A model generated the notes under the pieces. The model ran no database searches. It saw only the letters and a program-made list of their open reading frames with translations, and was not told where the DNA came from. A stretch of 64,000 nucleotides of DNA from Bipolaris cookei (taxonomy: Eukaryota > Ascomycota > Dothideomycetes > Pleosporales > Pleosporaceae): the NCBI GenBank assembly GCA_002286855.1, contig NRSV01000011.1, positions 372,001-436,000 on the forward strand, given 5' to 3'. Positions 48,753 to 60,867 of this stretch are shown here, piece after piece; position 1 is the stretch's first letter, and the number at the start of each line of letters is the position of its first letter. Made by a program: the position numbers and the translations under genes.

Positions 48753-49603
48753 ATGTTTCTCCAACGCTCTGCCATGGCCGCGGCAAGGCGGGCGGCCCCC
48801 CGCGCGCTCGCCCAGCGCACTTTCACGACGTCCTTTGTCCGCCGTAGGTTTTGGGTCTACCAGCTATCGTACGATGTGATGTAGCATTGACACCATTGCA
48901 GGCGACGACAGCAAAATTGCGCAAAAGGAAACTGGCCACTCGGCCAATTCGCCCAGCGTTCTCGAGGGCTTCAAGAAGCTCGACGGTATGTTGCGCCCGC
49001 ACTTGGGTAACCGCAATGTTGCGGATGCCGCGTGGTAAAAGTGTCAATAGCTGACGAGAGCACTGGGCGTTTAGAAATCAAGTCAGAAGCGGACCTCCTC
49101 CCCCCGGGTGCTAAGCCTGGTACTGTGCCTACGGATGCGGAACAATCTACCGGTCTGGAGCGTCTCGAGATTCTCGGAAAGATGCAGGGTATCGACGTCT
49201 TTGACATGAGGCCATTGGATGCCAGCCGTCTCGGTACGTGATGAAACAAGGTCAAATGTGGAGCAGCAGCAGGCAGACACAAGTACACAGATGAGTGTCA
49301 CATTGATGCTGATTGAGTACAGGGACCATGGAGAACCCGATCACGGTCAACTCTGCGGGTGATGAGCAATATGTTGGTTGCACCGGATATCCTGCCGACT
49401 CGCACACTGTTCTGTGGATCACCCTCACCCGCGAGGAGCCCAAGTCACGTTGCATGGAGTGCGGCTCCGTGTACGAGATGCATTATGTGGGCCCGGCAGA
49501 GGATGCTCATGGTCACCACGACCACCACGACCACCATGAGAACCCATACCCGAGGCCCAAGACCATGGCCGACTTCATCAAGCCCGAGTACCATGAGCTA
49601 TAA
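48753..49603 (+). CDS. COX4: Cytochrome c oxidase subunit 4 (mammalian subunit Vb), mitochondrial
   Basis: Exons 48753-48843, 48902-48985, 49075-49233 and 49323-49603 give 204 residues. Introns are 58, 89 and 89 bp, all GT-AG and all in phase 1. The first 30 residues are rich in Arg and Ala without acids (MFLQRSAMAAARRAA), a mitochondrial presequence. The mature part holds the family core: SEADLLPPGAKPGTVPTD, LERLEILGK, and the zinc region VGCTGYPADSH with RCMECGSVYEMHYVG. The subunit is a nuclear-encoded, zinc-binding peripheral part of respiratory complex IV on the matrix side. A His-rich insert (HGHHDHHDHHENPYP) lies before the conserved C-terminal TMADFIKPEYHEL. It converges with CGI121, stop codons 254 bp apart. 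Confidence 0.95.
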
Positions 49604-49857
49604 ATGTAGCTGACCCAATTTTTTCCATGTACAGGGTGTATCTATAGGACTGAGAAATCTGTAGCATAGGACGGGGGTTAGAGAGAGAGACACGCAGAGA
49701 GAGAAGTACTATTAAAGTTTCAACATATGCACTAGTGTGAAGTGATGTGTTGTGTGTTTCTATTATTGTATAGTCATGCGTTGCAACAACGATCAGCGGG
49801 CCAGTCAGCAATTAACGGGCTGTATGCCGGGCTGATACAAGTGAGCGGTTGAGCCGT

Positions 49858-51093
49858 TTAGGATCCTTTGAGAGCCATGGTTCCTAGGACTAGACTCTCA
49901 ATGTAGGCTTTTTCGTCTTGAGGGTCATTTCCGTGATTATCCCCGTTGGCTTGTTTGGTAATGGTGTTGCTTGGAGAGGCACGGTCAGCACTAACCAGCT
50001 TGTAGACCTTGCGGACCTTGTCTAGTTGACAGAAGGAGCCCAGCTCTTGACCGTTGTCGGCAATCTCGATGCTGCACCCGTGCACAACGTTGGCGAGATG
50101 GGCGCTCACGGTTTGATTTGTGATGGACTCATCCTTGACATAGGTACCATTGGGAGCGGATGCAGAGAGGGGCAGTTTGACGGCAATGATTGCGGTTGAC
50201 GAGTCTGAGATGCCGAACTTCTTGTAGGATTCACCAATGTTGTTGTTGGGGGAGAGGCGAAAGACGAGCTCCGAGTGGGGAGTGCGCGTCTTTGAGCGCG
50301 AGGTCAAGAAGTTGTGGAGAGCAATAAAGGTGGCGGAGAGGAGGTGCTGGGGTGAGATGATCTATTTTAGTCAAGAGTCAGTGGTCTAAACGGCGCAGGT
50401 AGCAGGTAGGTAGCAAAAGATGATTAGACTCAATGGAAGCAAGATTATGTCGACACTGGGACAAGATGGGACAGGTGTGATAGGCGCGGAGTGCTATGGC
50501 CCGTTCTGCAGTAGGCAGTCGCTGGAGTGACGTTGAAGCAGCACTAGGAGAATGCTGGTCAACAACACCGTTTAGTGATCCAGGCGTTGGTTGTGGTTGT
50601 GCCGCAGGGGTGTCGAAGCCCGAACCATTACCGGCCATCCAGATTAGTGCAGGCTGGAATGTCACCAAACCACGTGAGGGGAGAAAGGGGAATGGACGAG
50701 GCAAGAGCATCCGCGGAGAAAAGGTGCAAGTAGCAGGCGCACGCGACAAGTGGGCCGAGCCAGTGCAGTGTTTGTGTGTGTGAGAGTCCTTTTTTTTCCC
50801 ATCTTCCATGGCGCTCATTTTGTTTTCCCCCTTTTCCCTTTTTCCCTTTTTCCCTTTTTCCAGCACTAGAATGCGTGCGTACAGTTCAAGTGCAGAGAGG
50901 ATGAAAAAGGCAAGTCCGGGGCAAGGAGACAGGGCCCTACCATTGACGCGTCCAAAAAGGCATAGTCGAAATGCGGATTGGCATCTAGTAGCTGACGCCT
51001 GAGATGTGAGGCGTTTGCGACATCCTTGAACAGGGCCACGTGGACAGGGTAGGCATGATAGTGTGGCAGCTGAAATGTGCGCACCGACGCCAT
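49858..51093 (-). CDS. CGI121: EKC/KEOPS complex subunit Cgi121
   Basis: Exons 51093-50941 and 50361-49858 give 218 residues. The first exon (MASVRTFQLPHY, LFKDVANASHLRRQLL, FDYAFLDASM) and the second (IISPQHLLSATFIALHNFL, TRTPHSELVFRLSPNNNIGE, YKKFGISDSSTAIIAVKLP) are the two halves of Cgi121. This small KEOPS subunit binds the kinase Bud32/PRPK and the tRNA 3' end during t6A37 modification, and is also linked to telomeres. Two features are unusual: the intron is 579 bp (GTAGGG/AATAG), about ten times the usual length here, and a Ser/Asn/Asp-rich insertion (SADRASPSNTITKQANGDN) precedes the final helix. The gene is divergent from the Zn2Cys6 gene, with about 0.97 kb between. Confidence 0.9.
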
Positions 51094-52059
51094 GGTCGTA
51101 GGAGAGCTTGGGGATGGGCGGTGGTTGATGTGCAGCAGGGCACTGGAGCGGTGGGGGGGTTGGGCTAGGAGGTGGGGAGACGAATGGGTGGATGGCAGCA
51201 GCTGAAGGGTTCAAAAAGGAACGGAGCGCAGGCTGTTTTGCACGTATGTAGCGGGGCAGTGTGTGTGTGCACCCCCACCGAGGACAGGCGGGCGGGCGGG
51301 CGGGAAGGGGGGGGGAGTGGGAGTGGGAGTGGAAGTGGAAGTGGAAGTGGGAGTGGAAGGGCGGCGAGGGACAGTGCAGGGCAGAGCAGAGCAGGGCAGG
51401 GCATCAGGGCATCAGGGCATCAGGGCAGAGGCGATGTGGATAGGGCTGTCGGGAGAGCAGTGGTACATCCTTTCCGCAGTAGTAGGCAGGCCGGCCAGTT
51501 TGGGAAGGCTATACTTGGGGCGCTGAGTACTAGCGGCAGCAAATCGCCAGGGCTTGAGCAGTGGCAGCAGTGGTAGCAGTGGCGAGGGCACAGCAGCACA
51601 GCCAAATGGGCCGAAGCTGTCAGGGCATCAGAGCACGGCGACCGAGCCGTGTATGTTCGCTGGCGCTGGCGGCCAATGGCAAGGGCGCGGTGCGTGGTCG
51701 AAGGCGGCTGCTGCGCGCACGCCCGCCCGTGTGCACCAAAGAGGCGCCGAGGCTACTGTACCAAGGGCATCGCGGCGGCCATTCACTTTCCCACCGCAGT
51801 GCACCCTCACCTCGCCCTCTGCGCTGCCCGCTTAAAGCATTGCACACACGCGCCCTCGCTCGCTCCTCGCCTCTCCCCTCAGACGCCCTGCGCAACAACA
51901 ACGCCCTTTGGTGCTGCCAAACAGACTGTGGTCGCGCGGCTATGCGAGCGTGCAGCCTGCCTGTCTGACAGGTGATCGCCCCAAGCCACACAAGGCTCGT
52001 TCTGGGGACTGCCCATCGGTCGTTCCCACCGGCTTTCTCCGCCGAGTTCACGTCCAACC
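51094..52059. promoter_or_regulatory. Shared upstream region of CGI121 and the Zn2Cys6 gene, with minisatellites
   Basis: 966 bp between divergent starts. It holds a purine-rich GGGAGT/GGAAGT hexamer array (51313-51358), three 8-bp GCATCAGG units (about 51401-51425) and GGGCAG/GAGCAG units. Downstream the sequence is C-rich towards the transcription factor start. No gene is supported. Confidence 0.6.
51313..51358. repeat. Hexamer minisatellite (GGGAGT/GGAAGT)
   Basis: Seven or so tandem six-base purine-rich units with two alternating variants. Confidence 0.9.
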
Positions 52060-54978
52060 ATGGCGAGCAAGCGACCTGCCGACGACGACCCCAATCTCGT
52101 CAGCAAAATCCAGCGCGTCCACCTCCACGCCCCGCTGAGTCCCCAGCACCGCGCCCCCGCCACTGCCACAACCAACACCACCACCACTACCACTGCTGCC
52201 GCCGCGACCGCCACTGCCCCTCCCTCGTCCGCCTCCCACAGCAATGCCGCAAACGACTTCTCCGGCTCCGTCAAGAAGAAGCTGGCCGACTCCAAGCGGA
52301 CCGGCCAGGCCTGCGACCGCTGCAAGGTCCGCAAGATTCGCTGCGATGGCCGCCCCGAGGGATGCACGCCCTGCGAGCAGAATAGGACGCCCTGCCGCAC
52401 CACCGACCGCATCACTGGACGCGCCACTGTCCGCGGCCATGCAGAGGCCATGGAGTCGGAGAACTCGTACCTGCGCGCTCAAATTGCAGACCTGCAGGCC
52501 CAGCTAAAGGAGAACGGCGTCGAGCCCCGCCTGCCGCCTGCCTACAGCGCTGCATTGCAACAGCCCTCGCATCCGTGGTCCTCCTCCGTTGCCAGCGACG
52601 CTTCGCCCTGGTCCGATGGCCGCCCCCGCCGGACAAGCTCCTCCCCGCTGCCTGGCTATGCGCCTGCCACCGCGTCTGCCAAACTTGAGCTGCTCCCTCA
52701 GTTCAAATATGGCTCCATTGGCGACAACTACCTTGGTGTCGCCTCTGTACAATCGCCGCTAAGCCACATCAAGGGCACTTCGCTCTCCATTTATGGCACC
52801 AACATCGACATTACTGACTTTACCGCGGCCGAGACCGAATACGAGAAAGAAGCCACGTCCTACTCGACCCTTGTCAAGATCGCCATGGGCAACCACCCCG
52901 TCGAAACGCCCCAGCTGCCCCCCTACAACGAGCTCAATGAGTACGCCATCTGGTACATGCGCTCCATCAACCCATACACCATGCTGGTTCACAAGCCCGC
53001 CTTTATGCAATTGGTAACCCCCCCACACCCTGTCTCCACCTTGCTCCTGGATGCCTACTGACAAGCGTAGATTTGGAGAATGGGAAACGACCCCAGCTTT
53101 ACCCCAACAGGACCCGAGACAGTAACCGTCCATATGATGCTTGCCACCATCATGTACCAAATAGCCGTTCGCAACAGCGACCAGGGCGGCAGCACCTTGC
53201 TCGACAGTGCCCATGCTCACTACAAGTATTCCCTGACCTTTTTCAAGGAACTCGTCCTTGGCGAACATGGTTGGCAAGACGTCCAAGCATTGGCAATGAT
53301 CTGCCATCATCTACGCACCTTTCCCAAGCCCGGCGCCGCATGGATCATGACCTCGACCGTCTATCTCTTCGCCATACAGCTTGGTCTACACCGCTCCGTC
53401 AAGATGTGGGAAGACGGCACGGGTGAGCTAACCAAACTGGACATTGAAATGAGGAAGCGTGTCTTCTGGACGCTCCACGCCATACAGATCAATCTCAATG
53501 GAAAACTAGGGCGTCCAATGCCTGTTAGTAACGAAGATATTGATGTCGAGTTTCCAGAACCCATGAATGACTGTCTGCCTGGCGAAGAGGCGAATCTGGA
53601 CACGTTCCACCAATGTTCATTTCAGGTTGGCATTCAGATTGCAAAGTACACGGTCTGGGATCTCGAGCTGTATAAGACAGTCTATGCTGTCCGCTATTCG
53701 CAAAAGGCATACCTCGAGAGCTTGAAACGCCTCGCGGCTGGTATCAGGCAGTGGAAGGATGAGTTGCCTTATGAGTTGCGCGATCCGTCGCAAGCCGCCG
53801 ATGATGACTATATCTTTGCGCTCTATCTGCAATACTGGTATAATTCGTACATGTTGCTTTTGCATCATCCCGGCGTGTGCAGATCAACCGATTCAGCTAT
53901 TCTCAATTCAAACCTCGACCAGTGTTTGCATGCAGCGCAAAAAATATTGCACCACTGCACCGAACTGATGAACAAAAAGAGTCTGGATATCCCCTGGGTA
54001 AATGCAGTCATCTACATTGCTGCTGCATTTACCACGCTCTTCATTTCATCGACGCGCCAAGATCAGATGACCCCGTCGGACATGACCAAGCTCAAAGACG
54101 ACATGGCATCCTGGGTGGATCTCCTTGGCGAATGCGACAAATTCCTTGGCTCGGAAAATCGATTGAAGCTAGCCATTTCAAGAATTGTGGATCAGTCGCT
54201 CAGCAAGATCAATGACAGCATCGTCAAGCGAACGGCAACCGAGTCCCTTGCCCGCGTTGCCATGCAGACTCCCGTCCGCTCAGAGTCTAATTCTTCTGTA
54301 TACGACCAAAGCGCATACCAGGATCAGTACGCCACAACAACCAGCGGGTCTACTGATCCTACTCTATCGTCACATGCTACAACATACGCGGCTCTGTCCA
54401 CCAACACTATACACTCATACAACCTCACCACTCAAGTCAGCATCCCTTCGCAACCAAACCGAGGTTACGATCAGCAAACTTACAATAGTGGGGACGAAGC
54501 AAGCATGAACCCAAATCACGCCGCGGCACTTGCTGCAGCGGCTGCAGCGACATCGTCAACCAGCGGTATCTCTCAAGCGCCTGCAGATGCTTATGCTTAC
54601 TCACACGCACACATAGCCAACATGGACCACCAACAGCCTACCTACACAACCAACAGCTACGTCGCCCAGGAATGGAACCAATGGACAAGAGCGTACATGC
54701 AACATGCCCACGACCAAATCCAGCAGCAGCAGCAGCAGCCTGGCGAATACCTTAACACTGCAACCACACTCATGACGCTTGGCCGCGATGCATCTTCCTC
54801 CCATGGCACCAGCAGCGATGGCCAGGGTCTAGTCCAAACATCTGGTGTTCAGAACCATCATCACCATCATCATAATCACCACCACCACCACCATTCCAAT
54901 AATCAGCATACATCATCGCATCATCCTGCCCCAGTCCATTGGCCGCAGATTGCCTTTCCTAACGTGACGAGTGAGTAG
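52060..54978 (+). CDS. Zn2Cys6 transcription factor with fungal-specific regulatory domain
   Basis: Exons 52060-53013 and 53071-54978 give 953 residues; the 57-bp intron (GTAACC/CGTAG) joins KPAFMQL to IWRMGN. Residues 85-112 are a complete zinc cluster (Cys85, 88, 95, 102, 105, 112; C-x2-C-x6-C-x6-C-x2-C-x6-C). A linker and a coiled coil (AEAMESENSYLRAQIADL, about 128-150) follow. About 300-570 match the fungal_trans domain (YMRSINPYTMLVHKPAF, TVYLFAIQLGLHRS, RVFWTLHAIQINL, GRPMPVSNEDIDV). The C-terminal third is low complexity with Ala, Gln and His runs. Such factors activate pathway genes as dimers in the nucleus; the targets here are unknown. The stop follows AACGTGACGAGT; a GTGAGT overlaps it (54971), so a further small 3' exon is possible. 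Confidence 0.93.
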
Positions 54979-56551
54979 CATTAAACACTGGGAAGGCATT
55001 GTTTTCCCTTTTACGCGTGCATTTTGTTCCTCTCTCTCTTTCTTCGTCTTCGTCTTTTTCTGTCATCTAGTGAGGGATGTAAAAGAAATTTCTTTCCATA
55101 GATTGTCTAACGGCCGTTGAATTTTTTTCTTGTTCTTTCGCGAGGGGGGTCTAAATGATATCACTCTGGGGGAATTTTTGGGTTCACTTTTCAAATGGGT
55201 TTCGAGGAAAGAACTGGTGGTGAATCAATATAAGTGGAGCATTAAGGGGAATATGAGGGAGGGCGTTCTTTCTTGTTTCTTAAAAACTCTGTTCTTGTAA
55301 TTATTTCGCATGGTCTTCTTGGCGGGGTTCTTTTTGGATATCATTGTAAGGTGGATGGGGTGAGTACCGTTTGTCATTTACTGATCTTTTCTTACTCCCT
55401 TCCTTGTTCTCCTGCTTTCCAGTGTTCTTTTCGAACATTTGGTTGTTTGGGGATTGTAAATGTGTACTCCTCTTTTGTCTCTCCTTCTCAATCTTTCTTT
55501 TCTTGTCCGAGTGTACCGTCGAACGTCTATTACCGTTTCGGTTTTCTATTTCCGCCTTTTCCCATGTCTGTGCGTACAGATGTCTCTCTTTTTTTTTAAT
55601 GCATCGCCCTTTTTTCTTTTTGGTTATACGCTAGACTTTTTTTGCGGGGTTTAAGGCGACCGTTGTTTTTTGGAACGAAGACTGAGGATTAAGGGCATTT
55701 ACGTATGTGTATGTTGTACCCTTTGATTTGTTTTCTTCTTGTTCTTTCTTTGGGCCTTTTTTTTTCTCTTTTTGTTGAATGGGCTCTGTAGCTAGCTAGC
55801 ATAAGCGTGGACCGGGTGCAAACAGCAAGGTACGAAGCATGTGCGCCCAGGGCTAAAGAGGGTTTGCACGAATGCAGGAGGGTTGCCAAAAGACAGGTGT
55901 GTGTGTGTGTGTGTATTCAAAATTCTTCTTCTTCATCTACATGTGTACAAGGTTCTTTTCTTATGCTCTCTGCTTCGGTCCTATTGTAGGGGTTGCCCTT
56001 TGCTGTGTGCGGGGTAGAGCTTCCGAGCCATCCGATCACTGTAACCTTGTCACTTATACGGACACTTTTGCTATATAACGATTATGTGGGTTGCGTTTGG
56101 CGTAGTTGTGGTTGTGGTTGTGGCTGTGGTAGTGGTTGCTGTGTACATATAGCATGCTTGTATACTTTATAGGCAATAGAGTATGTGTGCTGTATACACA
56201 TTTTTGCGTATGTGTAAGGCTTGCAGGTGAGTCGTGTGGGAGTTGTTTTGTATTGGATTTTTGGTGATGGTAGCGGTAGTGCTGCAAGTATACATACATG
56301 TGGAGAGTACATTGAGGAGTCGTTTTGATATATGCGGTTTCTGCCTCCTGCGCTTTTATGGTATTGGGTTGGGTGAGATCAAGGAATGACTTTGATTGTT
56401 TTCTGGGTTGTACAGGTGAGATGGGGAATGAATATTTTGGGCTTTAGTAACTATTGTTATGGATTTGGTATAGTAACAGAAGAGAGGGACTGTAGATAGA
56501 GGATGAAAAGGATGACGACGACAATGGTGGTTTCAATTGTTGAGACTGTCA
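54979..56551. other. Intergenic region between convergent genes
   Basis: T-rich on the plus strand (3' flank of the Zn2Cys6 gene), with a (TG)n run at 55900-55913 and GGTTGT-type hexamers at 56105-56135. Open frames are compositional. No gene. Confidence 0.6.
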
Positions 56552-59500
56552 TTATTTCAACGTTGCTCCCTTCTCTTTCAGCAATTCCTTGATTTCCTCG
56601 TGATGAAAACGCATGGCTGCCCAAAGCGCAGTACTATAAGGGCCTCCCTTTGCGTTCACATCGGCGCCCCGCTCTAGTAGTAATTCTACAATTTGCCCGT
56701 GGCCAGAAACAGAAGCTGCCTGAAGCGCATTGCCATAATAGCCGCCCTTTACGTTCACATCAACGCCTCTCTCTAGCAATAGCTCTACGATATGCTTGTA
56801 ATCTCTATGGCAAGCTGCCTGAAGCGCATTGCCATAATAGCCACCCTTCGCGTTCACATCAGCGCCTCTCTCAAGTAATAATTCCACAATCTTCCAGCAG
56901 CCATGAGTAGAAGCTGCATGGAGTGCATTGCCATGAAACCCACCTTTCGCGTTGATATCGGCACCTCTCCCAAGCAATAACTCCACGACCTTCTTAGCGC
57001 CCCTTCGACAAGCGTTCTGAAGCCCACTACCGTAAATTCCAACATCGGACTCAATGTCGGCGCCTGAATCTAGTAACAATTCGACAGCATCTCTGCTACC
57101 TCCCAGACAAGCTCCATGCAGTGCACTGGCTCCTGATCCTTGTTGTGATTTGATCTCAGCGCCTTGATCCAGAAGAAGCTTCATGAGTTCTGTATTACCT
57201 ACGAACGAAGCCGAATATAGAGCGTCGGTACAGCCAGCATATTTCAAGTGAATATTCGCCCCCTTCTGCAATAATATTTTGGCGAGCGATACATGCTGGT
57301 TTTGTATTGCGAGTAGAAGGGGCGTACACTCCTTCCAGCCTGTACTGTCAAGGAGATCTGGACACTTATCCAATAGGATCATCGCAATGCTCTCGAAGCC
57401 CTTTTTTACGGCCTCGTGAATGGTGTTATTCTTGTCTGAATTCCTCGCGTCCACGTTGGCTCCATTGAGAATAAGGAGTTTGGTAATTGGCAAATTTCCG
57501 ATTGCTACTGCGTTATGCAGCGCCCTGTCTTTCAAAGAAGGCTCCAAGCCTAAGAGAATCTTCTCGTTGTGCAGTAATATTTCAACAACACACTCATGGT
57601 GTCTTTTCGATGCTTCCAGAAGTATGTCTCCGCTATCAGAAGGTGGTGAGTCGTAGCTGTATATTGATGAGTTCAACAGCCGGGGCATGACCCATTTCGG
57701 ACATATCACTGTTGCGTTCCATAGAAGGCTGTGTTCCTGCGAGTAGTGAAACTTATTCTCGTGATATTCGAAAACAAAAGCTGTTATTGTATCATGGCTA
57801 GACTGCTCATGTTTTATCTCTCTACCAGGTGATACTGGCTTGATAGTGGACAAAAGAGCTTGAACCGCCGCAACATGTGCGCGGGCAACTGCAGCGAGCA
57901 GAGGGCATCCATAACGCTCCCCTGTGATCTCTAAAGCATCACCAGAAGGAAATTGGGACTTGATGAGATTGGCGCAGTTTAGTTCGGCTAAAATGTATAG
58001 CAGACTAACGGTCTTCTGATGCTTGCGAATGTTGGATGTGTCCAGCAGATTATCCAACAGAACCCAGCTTTCAAGCTGGAATTCGTCCAAAAACTTTGCC
58101 TGGGAAATTTGGTGATATTTTGCTAAATCTGCATGGTAGAATAGGCTGCTGACAGCGTACTTAAGAAGTGGGAACTGTTCTTCTGTTGAGAGACGTAGCA
58201 CTTTCATTGCCAGGGAAGATGTGTCAGGGATGACATCGAGAATGTCCGATGATTTATCTAGGACAATGGTGATATACTCCCATGAACACTGTGTGAGCCT
58301 GTGGTGGCTTTGGCCCGAAAAATTGTGTTGATATTTGGGCCAGATCCTGCCAAGTCCATCGTCCTTGAGCAGGAAATCTCTGACTGACTCGTGTATGAAT
58401 TGGATCTTTTGATCTGAAATGCCAGTGACAACGGCAAGGCCTTTGGAGGAGTCAAGTATAAACCGCTTGATCGAGTCTTCATCAATCTCATCAGGGTTCC
58501 ACTCGGCTATATCATCAGGGTTGACACCAAAACGTATAGCGTGGTATAGCTGATTAGGACTGAGTGGCTCTTTCGCAAAGAGTATCCACCGGATACATAG
58601 AATCAACTCATCTTTGTTTTCCGAGTCTCTAGTAAGGATGTCGCGAAATAGGTTGTGCAAGTCGCTGGGGATCTCGCCCAACTTTTTCTGGAGTAGATAG
58701 AAACGACCTCGATCCGATTCTTTGTTCAAAATTCTGATAACCAAAACAACCCACATAAAAACTCCCGCTGCTTTCTCTCGAACATCTTTCCGAATTTGCT
58801 GTGCTTTCTTGCTGTTCCCAATTTTCAGCTCAGTCTCAATGTATTTGGTGATATCTTGACTGTGGCCTTTTTGTTCTTCCAACACTAGTCCCAATCCTTT
58901 GCGAATAGTGATATGAGGATAGTGTCTGCTAGAAAAGCAGGTAAAGAAATGGAAATCTTTTTCTGTTGACAAGTCCCCAATATGCTCGAAAAATTGGATC
59001 ATGTCTCGAATCTCTGTTTCGTCACATTCATCTAACGCGTCGATAAAACATATGACGGGAGCCTTCCCGAGCATCACGATAGCTTCCTCTAGAAGCACCT
59101 TGAGCGATTCCACACTCCACTCGCGATTTGCATCAAAGTATGCTGTTGCCGAGTAAAGTAAGTTAAAAACGTTCTGCAACTGTGGAAATCCCGTAGGAAG
59201 CTGCAGTAACAATGACCGATAGGTCCCAGCTGTAGACCTCTCCATCTTGCCTCCCCGTGCATTGAAGAAGAAAGACAGTGTCAAGCTGCCTTGGACTTCT
59301 TTGGGCGCTCTTTCTAGAGCGAATTTCATAAGCGTGGATTTTCCTGCTCCAACTTTCCCTTTGATCCACAGAAATCCGTGGTGCTCACTTCTCTTCGTGA
59401 CGTCAAGCCATTCTAGATAAGGTGCGCTTTGTAAGAGCCACTTGCACGTTTTTGTATGAGCTCTTTTGATTGTGTTCTTCCATTCGTCAATCTGGTCAAA

Positions 59501-60867
59501 TTCCAGAGACTTTAGAAGCAGTTGTTTTTGCTCGCCGCTCAGTGCCCAGTATGTCGAGTCTCCAAATTCCAGATGATGGAATCGATCTTCGTTCAGCGGC
59601 TGGCGTGTTCGTTCCTGTACTAATTCAGTCAGTCTAATTTCCAGCGGATGTCAGCGGCTGTAATTCCACATACATACGACGATTCCCCGCCTAGAGAAAT
59701 TAGCTATGCGCACAAAACGCGAGTGACTATAGGCTAGGAGACTCACTCTTCAAGCTCAGGTACCTGACCACTATGGCCCTCAGTTTTCCTACGTTTCGAA
59801 GACTCACAAGTGGGGCTTGAAGACCGCGCGCCACGTTCTGTCATAACGTTATTACGAACTGTGGATGCAGAAAAAGGCTTTTGACACTAACTTCTCGTCT
59901 CGTTAATCACGTCTTCTGCCCTTGCAGTTCTTATTACGTGAGCTGGTGGGATCCTCGAGAGAAGTTCTTTGGCATAGGCAGCTGCAGTTGCCGCTGCGTA
60001 ACCATGCCATTGGTCGTTTTTATGCGAATCTGCATAATCGCTGATGCCACGGATGACAAGGCAGGGGAAGCTGTTCATAAGACCAGCTGCCTCCATTTCG
60101 AAGCATAGAACACCACCGAGTTTTTGACTAATCTTGTCCCTTTCAGCAGCACTCTTCATCACTTGGTTGCCTGATGCGATGGTTCCGTGATGCACTATCA
60201 CCTCTTCTCCGCTCCTGCGTTGGGACCGGACCACCTGTTTGTCGGAACGACAATTTCCACAAGTTAGGTCGTCTTCGTGATTATAGGACGCATCATACAG
60301 CACATCTGTACTGGATTCGCACCGCCGCAAGGAAGGGATATGCTGGGTTTTTGAGAGTATGTTGGGCAGCTTGCTCTCGCCGATTAAAGCGTCAGATTCT
60401 AATGCGCCTACTGCACTAAGCAAAATTGGGGGAGGCGCGTCTAGGCTTCCTGTTCTTATGATGTCTGTTGTTGTCGTCTTTCCCATATCGTATTGCACTA
60501 CTCCTCCGAAAGTCCCTTTTGGCGCACTGACAACCACGTCTCCAAGTCGGATATCTGTTTGCCCACTCGGTACACCCCCGCCGATGCCTACCATAAGCCC
60601 AAATCGAATTTCTTGGAATTTAGCTTGCATTCGTGTTGCCAACGTCGCCGCGGAATTCGTCCCAGTACGTCCTGGGTGTAGGCAAGCGATAACAACGTTG
60701 TGGCCGGCGATCGACCCCGTGAAATATATGTCATCCCACTTCTCACCTGGTTCGGGATTGGGAGTGTCATACTTTTTGTCTAGCATCGATCTCGCCGCTG
60801 CGGACTCGATGGGCAGTGCGCATACCCATCCTACAGTGTACTCTTCGCGGCGAGGCTGGCGTGACAT
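56552..60867 (-). CDS. NOD-like receptor: PNP_UDP, NACHT and ankyrin repeats
   Basis: Exons 60867-59892, 59837-59747 and 59633-56552 give 1382 residues. Residues 1 to about 320 are a purine/uridine phosphorylase-like domain (VGWVCALPIESAAARSML, LMVGIGGGVP, CFEMEAAGLMNSFPCLVIRG, SDYADSHKN). A basic, Ser-rich linker follows. The NACHT ATPase has Walker A GKVGAGKST (448-456) and Walker B VICFIDALDEC (549-559). About eleven ankyrin repeats occupy 1017-1382; the last five are nearly identical 33-residue units (VELLLERGADVNAKGG). This is a fungal NLR layout; such proteins act in non-self recognition and programmed cell death, but the ligand is unknown. Intron 1 is 54 bp (GTTAGT/GACAG); an earlier AG would make it 33 bp and add seven residues. 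Intron 2 is 113 bp. Confidence 0.92.
56610..57020 (-). repeat. Near-identical ankyrin repeat array at DNA level
   Basis: Units of 99 bp encoding ankyrin repeats share long identical stretches, such as GCCATAATAGCC and GCGTTCACATC on the plus strand. The similarity is higher than between the older repeats of the same gene, suggesting recent duplication or conversion. Confidence 0.8.

Noticed and set aside
50378..51214. 278-codon open frame on the minus strand inside and around the CGI121 intron
   Set aside because: Covers the intron and the first exon of CGI121 in another frame; low-complexity Pro/Ser sequence without family similarity.
52759..53310. 183-codon open frame on the minus strand within the Zn2Cys6 gene
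   Set aside because: Antisense shadow of the conserved regulatory domain and it ignores the intron.
59859..59891. 33-bp version of NLR intron 1
   Set aside because: In frame, but below usual intron size; the 54-bp choice has a better branch site.
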